From contig DASPNM010000003.1 in the NCBI GenBank assembly GCA_035626515.1, forward strand, positions 1 to 20,906: a DNA stretch of 20,906 nucleotides, read 5' to 3'. Position numbers and translations under genes: made by a program. This stretch comes from DASPNM01 sp035626515. GTDB lineage: Bacteria > Bacteroidota > Bacteroidia > Chitinophagales > Chitinophagaceae. The notes beneath the pieces are model-generated. The model saw only the letters and a program-made list of their open reading frames with translations, was not told where the DNA came from and did no database searches. How positions within the stretch are numbered: the stretch's first letter is position 1; every line of letters starts with the position of its first letter. Positions 8,217 through 14,937 of the stretch are shown piece by piece.

Positions 8217-10133
8217 CTACCGGGCAATGATCTTCATCTCCGTGCGCCGGTTCTGTGCCCGGCCTTCCTCGGTGCGATTGTCCGCAACCGGACGGGTTTC
8301 TCCATACCCTTTGACAAAAAGCCGCTGCGCTGCGATGCCGCGCTGCAGCAGATAGTTAACCACCGCCCGCGCCCGGTTGTTGGAAAGCACGAGGTTGTCG
8401 GCAGGCTTTCCAACATTGTCGGTATGCCCACCGATTTCGATCTTCAAAGTTGGATTTTCGTTCAACAGCTGTACGAGGCGGTCCAATTCAACCTGTGATT
8501 CGGGTCGTAATTCGAACTTGTTCACGTCAAAGAAAATATTGCGCAGCACAATGGTGGCATTCGTTTCGATGGGGTGAAGCGGAATATTTTTTTCGTAAGT
8601 GGAATCGGGATCCCTGTCTTTCATAAAAAAATTGTCCGAGTAAAACAAATAACCCTTACGGTTTACATTGAACGCATAATCTTTTCCAAGAGGCAGGGTG
8701 ATCATGTAATTCCCGATCTCATCGGTATGTACCCGCGCCACCACCTGCCGGGTGCTGAGGTCGATCAGCTCCACTGCGGAGGGGAGGCCTTTTCTCGTCT
8801 TCGCATCAAATACCTGGCCCGACACCCACAGTGTTTTGTAAGGACGGACATCCTCGCGCAGTTCGAAGCTGTAAATGTCAAGTCCCCCGCGGCTGTCGGC
8901 ACGGTCGCTGGCATAGTACGCGGTCTTCCCGTCGGCGGAAATGAAAATCGACCCCTCTTCATCGATCGTGTTGATCGGATATCCCAGGTTCACCGGCTTG
9001 CTCCAGTCGCCACCCGGGCCTTTCCGCGCATAGAATAAGTCACTGTTCCCGTAGCCTTGCAATCCGCTCGACGTGAAATAAAGCGTTTGATTGTCGGCGT
9101 GGATAAACGGGCTCGCCTCATTTCCCGAAGTGTTGATGCCCGGGCCCAGGTTCTCGGGGTCGCCCCATTTTCCATTCGGCAACAAATACGAAACATAAAT
9201 GTCGCTTCCACCGTAGCCGCCGAACCGGGTGCTTGCAAAATAGAGGGCACGTTTATCGGGCGAAAGACAGGGCTGTGATTCCCATTGATCGGTATTGATT
9301 GCGGACCCCATGTTCACCGGCTCACTCCATCCTTCTTTTTCCAGGTAGGAAATGAAGAGATCGCAGCCGCCAAATCCCGCCGGTCGATAGCATCCGGTGA
9401 ACACCAGCCAGGTCCCGTCCTGCGAAATATTTTGCGCTCCTTCGTTTTGGGGTGTATTTACGTTTCCTGGCACCGGCCTCGCCGGGAGCCAGGTCGCTGA
9501 ATCGCGGCGGCTCGCAAAAAAATCTTCATTCCGGTTGTTGAGCCGCCGTGTGAATACCAGTTGCCGGCCATCGAGGGTCAGGGATGGAAAATATTCCGAC
9601 TCGCCGGTGTTGATATGCGGACCCATGTTCACTGGGGTGAACGCGTAACCTTTGTCCTGGTTGCGCTTCGCGAGATCAATCGCAAACTCATAAGTTTTCT
9701 TTCGGTATTCGGCAGCCTTGAACGTGGTCGAATTTTTCGGTGGTTTTTTCGCGAACAGCTCATTGATCGCGCCGAGCGCTTTTTCGAATTCGCCGAGACC
9801 GGCCAGGTTGATGGAATAAGGAAGGAGGTACTCTATGGTATAATTCGAATCCATGCCGAACGCCAGCTCGTAATATCTTACGCTGGCCCCGTAATTTTTC
9901 AATTGCCCGTAGACTCCGGCGAGTGACAGGTAGGCGTCGAGATACCCTGCATCCGTTTCGATTGCCTGCAGCAGCAGACCTGCGGCCGAAACATAGTTGC
10001 CATCCTGCGCCCGTTCCATCGCCTGGCCGTAAAACTTTACTGCTTTCTTGTTAACCTTTTCGGGATCGTACCCTTGCGCGTAAGCCAGGTACTGGCAAAA
10101 CAGACAGAGCAACAGAAGTGCGGAATTTTTCAT
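8217..10133 (-). CDS. PorE-like TPR/PD40/CRD/OmpA outer-membrane protein
   Basis: A 638-residue envelope protein that should anchor to peptidoglycan at its C-terminus. A signal peptide is present (1-20, MKNSALLLLCLFCQYLAYAQ); no lipobox Cys is seen. TPR-like helices follow (about 25-130). A PD40/WD40-like propeller spans about 165-430, with five blades carrying INTxxxE and the S-x-D-G-x-x-x-x-F pattern followed by GGxDIY-type strands. A carboxypeptidase regulatory-like domain comes next (about 434-505, VSGQVFDAKTRKGLPSAVEL). The OmpA_C domain (528-638) has the peptidoglycan-binding Asp572 (GHTDNVG) and Arg587. This exact order is that of PorE, a T9SS component of Porphyromonas. Paralogues with the same order are common in Bacteroidota, so a T9SS role is an inference, though the T9SS cargo at the left edge agrees with the system being present. 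It is separated from queE by 71 bp and from dprA by 67 bp. Confidence 0.88.
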   Translation of the reverse strand: MKNSALLLLCLFCQYLAYAQGYDPEKVNKKAVKFYGQAMERAQDGNYVSAAGLLLQAIETDAGYLDAYLSLAGVYGQLKNYGASVRYYELAFGMDSNYTIEYLLPYSINLAGLGEFEKALGAINELFAKKPPKNSTTFKAAEYRKKTYEFAIDLAKRNQDKGYAFTPVNMGPHINTGESEYFPSLTLDGRQLVFTRRLNNRNEDFFASRRDSATWLPARPVPGNVNTPQNEGAQNISQDGTWLVFTGCYRPAGFGGCDLFISYLEKEGWSEPVNMGSAINTDQWESQPCLSPDKRALYFASTRFGGYGGSDIYVSYLLPNGKWGDPENLGPGINTSGNEASPFIHADNQTLYFTSSGLQGYGNSDLFYARKGPGGDWSKPVNLGYPINTIDEEGSIFISADGKTAYYASDRADSRGGLDIYSFELREDVRPYKTLWVSGQVFDAKTRKGLPSAVELIDLSTRQVVARVHTDEIGNYMITLPLGKDYAFNVNRKGYLFYSDNFFMKDRDPDSTYEKNIPLHPIETNATIVLRNIFFDVNKFELRPESQVELDRLVQLLNENPTLKIEIGGHTDNVGKPADNLVLSNNRARAVVNYLLQRGIAAQRLFVKGYGETRPVADNRTEEGRAQNRRTEMKIIAR

Positions 10134-10204
10134 GCTTTGGGGGATATGCCTGGCTTCGTCAAAAAAATACTTGTCTTAGAAGAAAATATTGAGCCAGGAG
10201 TTGC

Positions 10205-10822
10205 TTACGGAACATTAATGTACTTGTGTATTTGAAGTGAAAGTTCCCATCGCGGGTGGGCCTTAATGTGTTCGACAATAAGTGGCGTGACCTGCATGGC
10301 GCGATCCCATTCCGGCTGCAGGAAAAGCTTGCAGTCGGGCGAAACCAGCGCCGCGTATTTTTCAGCCCAGTCGAGGTCGGTGCGATGAAAAACCACCACC
10401 TTCAGCTCGTCGGCCCGGGGCAGGATTTCGGGAAGAGGGGCCTTAAATTTTTTCGGAGAAACACAGATCCAGTCCCAGCTTCCCGACAGACGGTATGCTC
10501 CTGAGGTTTCGAGATGAGTCTTCAATCCGGCGGCCCGTAGCTCCAGGGTCAGGCGTGTCAGGTCATGCATCAGCGGCTCACCGCCGGTGACCACAACAAC
10601 CCTGGCGGGCGTTCTTGAAATTTCCGCGACGATATCATTCACAGACAAATGAGGATGTTTTTCAACGTCCCAGCTTTCCTTGACGTCGCACCACACGCAG
10701 CCAACGTCGCATCCGCCGAGGCGCACGAAATATGCCGCCTTGCCCTGGTGATAGCCTTCGCCCTGCAGGGTGTAGAAATGTTCCATCACCGGCAGAATGG
10801 ACCCGGCAGCCGAAGTCTTCAT
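10205..10822 (-). CDS. queE: 7-carboxy-7-deazaguanine synthase (radical SAM)
   Basis: Converts 6-carboxy-5,6,7,8-tetrahydropterin to 7-carboxy-7-deazaguanine, an intermediate of preQ0/queuosine synthesis, using S-adenosylmethionine and a 4Fe-4S cluster. The 205-residue protein has the typical QueE opening MEHFYTLQGEGYHQGKAAYFVRLGG. The cluster motif is CxxxCxxC (Cys38, Cys42, Cys45), followed by TGGEP (79-83), LETSG (105-109) and a C-terminal LSLQIHKYINVP. ATG 10822 was chosen because the frame continues upstream only into folD (to 10948) with no family similarity. It lies 29 bp downstream of folD on the same strand, so the two are probably one transcript. No other queuosine gene (queC, queD, queF) is in the window. 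Confidence 0.95.
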   Translation of the reverse strand: MKTSAAGSILPVMEHFYTLQGEGYHQGKAAYFVRLGGCDVGCVWCDVKESWDVEKHPHLSVNDIVAEISRTPARVVVVTGGEPLMHDLTRLTLELRAAGLKTHLETSGAYRLSGSWDWICVSPKKFKAPLPEILPRADELKVVVFHRTDLDWAEKYAALVSPDCKLFLQPEWDRAMQVTPLIVEHIKAHPRWELSLQIHKYINVP

Positions 10823-10851
10823 TTTATTATCGGTACTCCGTTGTTGCACGA

Positions 10852-11727
10852 TCAATTCTTTACCCGGCACGACTCGAACGTATTCTTCAGCAACGCGGCA
10901 ATCGTCATCGGCCCTACACCTCCGGGAACCGGTGTGATCCAGGAACATTTCGGCGCTACGGCGTCAAAGTCCACGTCACCGCGCAGCGTGAAACCGGTTT
11001 TTTTTGTTAAATCTGCCTCGCGCGTGATGCCCACATCAATTACGACGCTTCCTTCCTTCACCATATCTGCAGTCACGAATTCCGGGACCCCGAGGGCGGC
11101 CACGATAATGTCCGCGTGCCGACAAAATTCTTTTATATCGTGTGTATGTGAGTGGCAGACCGTAACGGTGCAGTTACCGGGATTGTTGTTGTTACTCAGG
11201 AGAATGCTGAGTGGTCTTCCCACAATCCTGCTGCGCCCGATGATCACCGCGTGCTTGCCGGCGGTTTCTACTTTATAATGTTCCAGCAAAAGGATGATCC
11301 CATATGGTGTTGCCGGGAGAAACGTGGCCGATCCGTGTACCAGCTTTCCGATATTCACCGGGTGGAAGCCGTCGACATCTTTAGAAGCTTCAATGCAGTT
11401 GATCACCTCCTCGCCGCGGATCTGACGCGGGAGGGGCAATTGCACCAGGATGCCGTCCACGTCCGGGTCGTTGTTCAGCTCGGTGACCTTGTGGAGCAGC
11501 TTTACTTCCGAAATGTTTTCCTCGAAACGGATCAATGTAGAGCGAAACCCGACCTCCTGGCAGGCCTTCACCTTGGCATTGACATACGTCAGGCTGGCAC
11601 CGTTATCGCCCACCAGGATGGCTGCGAGATGCGGTATTTTTTTGCCTTCGGTCGCGCGCTGGGCAGTGTCAATTTTCAGCTTGTCGCGGATCGCCTGCGC
11701 CGCTTTCCTCCCATCCAAAATCTGCAT
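10852..11727 (-). CDS. folD: Methylenetetrahydrofolate dehydrogenase / methenyl-THF cyclohydrolase
   Basis: Bifunctional cytoplasmic enzyme that oxidises 5,10-methylene-THF to methenyl-THF and hydrolyses it to 10-formyl-THF, supplying one-carbon units for purine synthesis. The 291 residues fit the family. Visible motifs are start MQILDGRKAAQAIRDKL, catalytic Tyr48 and Lys52 in LTYVNAKVKACQEVG, Gln96 in ILVQLPLP, DVDGFHPVNIGKL (118-130), FLPATPYGI, the dinucleotide loop GRSRIVGRPLS (164-174) and the signature PVPGGVGPMTIAALL (266-280). ATG 11727 fits family alignment; a 26-residue N-terminal extension to 11805 would be hydrophobic and atypical for a cytosolic enzyme. A TATCTTTG element lies 4 bp before this ATG. 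queE follows 29 bp downstream. Confidence 0.96.
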   Translation of the reverse strand: MQILDGRKAAQAIRDKLKIDTAQRATEGKKIPHLAAILVGDNGASLTYVNAKVKACQEVGFRSTLIRFEENISEVKLLHKVTELNNDPDVDGILVQLPLPRQIRGEEVINCIEASKDVDGFHPVNIGKLVHGSATFLPATPYGIILLLEHYKVETAGKHAVIIGRSRIVGRPLSILLSNNNNPGNCTVTVCHSHTHDIKEFCRHADIIVAALGVPEFVTADMVKEGSVVIDVGITREADLTKKTGFTLRGDVDFDAVAPKCSWITPVPGGVGPMTIAALLKNTFESCRVKN

Positions 11728-11731
11728 TCGG

Positions 11732-11739
11732 CAAAGATA
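11732..11739 (-). promoter_or_regulatory. Bacteroidota -7 promoter element (TATCTTTG) of folD
   Basis: The minus strand reads TATCTTTG, an exact TAnnTTTG match, followed by CCGA and the folD ATG. As at guaB, the predicted transcription start coincides with, or is within a base or two of, the start codon. The -33 region has no obvious TTTG at the usual spacing, so the call rests on the -7 element and position alone. Confidence 0.45.
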
Positions 11740-11897
11740 ATAGAATGCAAATCCGCAGACCGCTGAGGAAAACGTAACAAAACAGACTTTAGTGAATCGT
11801 CGCATTCACGCCTGCAGGCCGGCGCCGCTACATATTTCGCTTGAATTCACCTGAGTTTGTTCGCTTCACAGCTCAGGGAAATTGTGGGTAAGGCCCC

Positions 11898-13958
11898 TTA
11901 TCGCGGAAAATTCATTTTTTCAATGAGCGCTTGATACCTTGGGTCATCGCGCAATTCGTCGAACCAGGGCCAGGCGCGTAATTCTTTCATCCAGACATCG
12001 TGTTCCCGGTAACCCTGTTCCAGTAGCTGCAGCGCACGTTCCTTATCGCCCAACCCCATATACACAATTGCCAGGTTGAATGGGGATGCAGGTTCTGAAG
12101 TACCCAGCATTGCCTGCAATGTTTTCAATGCTGCGCTTCGCTGCCCGGCTCTTGCGTATCCGAGTGCGAGCAGGGCTCTATAATGAAAAGAGCCGGAACT
12201 GTCGGCCGATTTCTTTAATGGTGCGATTGCATCGTCCGCCCGTCCCCACGCAATATACAATTCGCCGACGTTGTGCAACAGCAATGGATGCGCGGGATGA
12301 AGCTTCAGTCCGTCGCGCAGCTGTTGATCGGCTTCAGTATACCGGCCGGCAAAAATTTTTATCTGTCCCATATATGCAAGGATGACCGGCGAAAGCGGGT
12401 CGAGCACCTTTGCGCTTTCGAGATGTTGGAGTGCTTCGTCATGACGGCCTATGAAACCGAGTATGCGACCGTATATCTGGTAAGCCGGTGCGTGGCCGGG
12501 GTTCAGTTCGATGGCACGCTTCAGCAATTCTTCCGATTTATTCCAGTCCCAGCGGTTTGAAAGTTCCCAGACAGCTCGGGACACATATGCCTCCGCAAGT
12601 TTATTGTCCAGTTCCAGGGCTTTCGTAATCGCGTTTTCCGAAAGCCGCAGCGCATCCCTTTGCGGGATACCACCCTGTTCGCCGGACAGCATGTAAGCGT
12701 CCGCCAGCGCCGCATAGGCCGGCGCATAATTTGAATCCTGCTTCAACGCCAGGTTATAGTAAGCGATCGCCTGTTCATACGCGGGCAGCGTTCGTTGATT
12801 CCAGCTGTGCCTTCCCCGCAAATAGTATTCGTACGCCCGCGGGTTCACCGGACGTGGGGGCGTGAGGCGACTCTCATCCGCGGAAGTGAGCTTTAACCTG
12901 ATTTCCGCGGCGACCTGTTGCGCCACGTCGCTATAAAGCGAAAGAATGCTTTTCAATTCGCGGTTAAATTCCTGCGACCATAAGTGCTTGTCGCTGGACC
13001 CGTCGACCAACTGAACTGTTATGCGAACCTGGTCGTTCTCGCGAATCACGGATCCCTGCAAAAGGACCTTCACCCCCAATTCTTTTGCGATTTGCGGAGC
13101 CGGTTTGCTGCTGTTTTTGTATTGCATCATCGAGGTCCGCGATATGACACGCAGCGAGCTGATTTTCGACAGCTCCGTAATGAGTGTCTCATGCATACCG
13201 GATACAAAATAATCCTGGGCTGGATCGCCGGACAGGTTTTCCAATGGAAGCACAGCAATCGAATTCAGTCCGCTGCTTTTGGCGAACAGCGGTTTCAACA
13301 CGAGGATGGCGGTCATCAGCAGCGCAAGCAGGGCGACACTGAAGAGTTGTCCTTTTCGCGAAGCGAAGAACCTGCGTGCTGGAAAACCTCGAACGATTTT
13401 ACCGCGGCCATCAGCCGTGGTAGGGATTACCAGCCCTTCGCTGACAGCGGCAAAAATTTGCATCGGCTGCCTCACATTCTTGAACCGAAATCTGCCGATA
13501 GGTCGCGCGATTATGTCCGGCTGGTTTTTTACTTCGTCGAATACCTTTTCGGAAAACAAGACGGATCCCGGCACGGCGATGGATTCTATTCGCGAAGCAA
13601 CGTTCACAGGATCTCCGTAAATTCCTTCACTGTCCCGCACCACGTCGCCGCAATGGATCCCGATGCGCAGCCGAACTTTGGGTTCTTTCTGAAGTTCTTT
13701 TTGTATCGCAATGCCAGAGCGCACCGCGTCCGAAACGCTGTCGAAAAGAACCAGAGTGCCGTCGCCGAAATACTGGATGATTGTGCCGTGGTGCAACGGG
13801 ATAAGCTCCTCCAATACGGAACGTTGCCGCTCGCGCAACAGCCGGGCACGCGGTTCATCTTCCTGCATCATCGCCGTAAAACCCGTCATGTCCGCAAACA
13901 TGATGGCTCCCATCTTTCGCTGTTCGGTTTCTGTTGTTCGTTGATATGTTTCGGGCAT
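11898..13958 (-). CDS. Class III nucleotidyl cyclase-like protein with TM, TolB/FlgO-like and TPR domains
   Basis: The 686-residue protein has an N-terminal cytoplasmic class III cyclase homology domain (about 12-175), one membrane helix (about 204-223), a FlgO/CadC-type domain (about 231-345, SIAVLPLENLSGDPAQDYF ... LLQGSVIRENDQVRITVQLVD) and C-terminal TPRs (about 365-680). Metal ligands Asp23 (FADMTGF) and Asp66 (FGDGT) are present, as are Asp116, Asn119 and Arg123 (GDPVNVASR). The residue that normally recognises the purine, Lys four before the second metal Asp, is Gln62 (IIQYFGDG). The domain may therefore make cAMP less specifically, use another nucleotide, or act as a sensor; product is not predictable from sequence. 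The topology puts FlgO-like and TPR parts in the periplasm. ATG 13958 starts the domain cleanly. The gene is divergent from the barrel gene across 202 bp that contains no other supported gene. Confidence 0.88.
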   Translation of the reverse strand: MPETYQRTTETEQRKMGAIMFADMTGFTAMMQEDEPRARLLRERQRSVLEELIPLHHGTIIQYFGDGTLVLFDSVSDAVRSGIAIQKELQKEPKVRLRIGIHCGDVVRDSEGIYGDPVNVASRIESIAVPGSVLFSEKVFDEVKNQPDIIARPIGRFRFKNVRQPMQIFAAVSEGLVIPTTADGRGKIVRGFPARRFFASRKGQLFSVALLALLMTAILVLKPLFAKSSGLNSIAVLPLENLSGDPAQDYFVSGMHETLITELSKISSLRVISRTSMMQYKNSSKPAPQIAKELGVKVLLQGSVIRENDQVRITVQLVDGSSDKHLWSQEFNRELKSILSLYSDVAQQVAAEIRLKLTSADESRLTPPRPVNPRAYEYYLRGRHSWNQRTLPAYEQAIAYYNLALKQDSNYAPAYAALADAYMLSGEQGGIPQRDALRLSENAITKALELDNKLAEAYVSRAVWELSNRWDWNKSEELLKRAIELNPGHAPAYQIYGRILGFIGRHDEALQHLESAKVLDPLSPVILAYMGQIKIFAGRYTEADQQLRDGLKLHPAHPLLLHNVGELYIAWGRADDAIAPLKKSADSSGSFHYRALLALGYARAGQRSAALKTLQAMLGTSEPASPFNLAIVYMGLGDKERALQLLEQGYREHDVWMKELRAWPWFDELRDDPRYQALIEKMNFPR

Positions 13959-14160
13959 TCGCTGGCTCGCGCTGTAGATTAAGTGAAAACAAAAATTACG
14001 ACATTTTTATCAGCGCACCGGTACCCCGTTGTTTCCTCGCTCTGGCGCGCCGCACCGTATCTGAAAAATGCCCGCAGGGTGGCGGAAAAATATCGCCGCC
14101 GAACGTTGGGTTTCACATGGCGCCCGCCCCGGTACGATGCTAATTTGAGCGAAAGAGCCG

Positions 14161-14937
14161 TTGAAAATCTTTTTCATGCTCCTTCCTCTGCCGCTTCTGG
14201 CTCAGTCACCAACGGAAACCTTCGCCGATTATTTTCGACCAAGTGCTTACAGCCTTGTCCAACGCGACGTGACGGGTGTTTTCGTCAATCCTGCTTCCCT
14301 GTCGCGCTTGCAAAACAGTTGGCTGGCAATCGCAGGGGAGCAACCTTACCTGGCGGCAGGGTTAAAGATTATGCATGCCGCCGTGGGCGTACCCTCCGCG
14401 AGCGGAAATTTTGGCCTGCGGCTGCAGCACGTGCAGGCAAAAGGTTTCAGCGAATCACGGATAACCCTGGCTTACGCCCGAAACCTGCGCGGTCTTCTCG
14501 ACGTTGGAGCCTCCTTCAGTTACAATAACCACAGGTTTGCAAATTACCGCGCAAAGTCGCTCCTGCACCATGAGTTTGGGATGTTGTTGCATGTATCCGA
14601 TCAGTTCCACGCCGGAATCAGGATCGTCAACATCATGGGCAAGGCACGGTCCGCTAACGGCGGACTCGGTTTTGACGTATCGGAAAAATTTTTTGTGTTC
14701 GCGGAGTTGGAAAAACCAGGCGGTCAGCCCGGGACCGTCATCGCCGGGATTCAGTATCGCATCGTGCCGGAGTGTTTTGTACGGGCGGGCATCAGCACCA
14801 TCACGGGTTCCTGCTGGTTTGGAGCGGGAATCGGATTCAACCGGGTTCGCATTGACGTAAACAGCGGGTATCATCCACAGCTTGGATTCTCGCCCTGCCT
14901 GCTGCTGCTGTTCCGAATGAAGAAGTTGAAAAGTTGA
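14161..14937 (+). CDS. Small predicted outer-membrane beta-barrel protein, unknown function
   Basis: 258 residues starting at TTG 14161, preceded by a purine-rich GCGAAAGAG. The signal peptide is short (1-15, MKIFFMLLPLPLLAQ). The motif GVFVNPASL (39-47) after a short N-terminal helix resembles the N-P-A entry segment of PorV/PorQ/FadL-type barrels. The rest alternates aromatic and polar residues in short beta strands with turns (GNFGLRLQHV, DVGASFSYNNHR, FHAGIRIVNIMG, GTVIAGIQYRI, FVRAGISTITGS, WFGAGIGFNRVRIDV), consistent with a barrel of about ten strands. The gene ends in AAGTTGAAAAGTTGA, a short direct repeat containing the stop. TTGA overlaps the next gene's start, so the two are translationally coupled and probably act together in the outer membrane. 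The family is not recognised with certainty. ATG at 14176 is an alternative but would destroy the signal peptide. Confidence 0.75.
   Translation: MKIFFMLLPLPLLAQSPTETFADYFRPSAYSLVQRDVTGVFVNPASLSRLQNSWLAIAGEQPYLAAGLKIMHAAVGVPSASGNFGLRLQHVQAKGFSESRITLAYARNLRGLLDVGASFSYNNHRFANYRAKSLLHHEFGMLLHVSDQFHAGIRIVNIMGKARSANGGLGFDVSEKFFVFAELEKPGGQPGTVIAGIQYRIVPECFVRAGISTITGSCWFGAGIGFNRVRIDVNSGYHPQLGFSPCLLLLFRMKKLKS

Noticed and set aside
10149..10198. CCTGGCT/AGCCAGG inverted repeat between queE and the PorE-like gene
   Set aside because: Seven-bp arms 36 bp apart, AT-rich loop, no T-tract; expected by chance at this scale.
10823..10948. Upstream extension of queE
   Set aside because: Would overlap the conserved end of folD by about 97 bp and adds residues with no similarity to QueE.
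11728..11805. 26-residue N-terminal extension of folD
   Set aside because: Hydrophobic, unlike cytosolic FolD, and would place the TATCTTTG element inside the coding region.
11850..11877. CCTGAG/CTCAGG hairpin downstream of the cyclase-like gene as a terminator
   Set aside because: Only 6 bp of stem, a 16-nt loop and no T-tract; too weak to call.
12984..13982. 332-codon plus-strand open frame opposite the cyclase-like gene
   Set aside because: Antisense to conserved cyclase and FlgO-like motifs; the translation is rich in His/Arg/Gln and has no recognisable family.
13983..14528. 181-codon plus-strand frame starting in the divergent intergenic region
   Set aside because: Overlaps the barrel gene out of frame for most of its length; the translation is Arg-rich with no domain. 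The barrel frame has a signal peptide and strand pattern.
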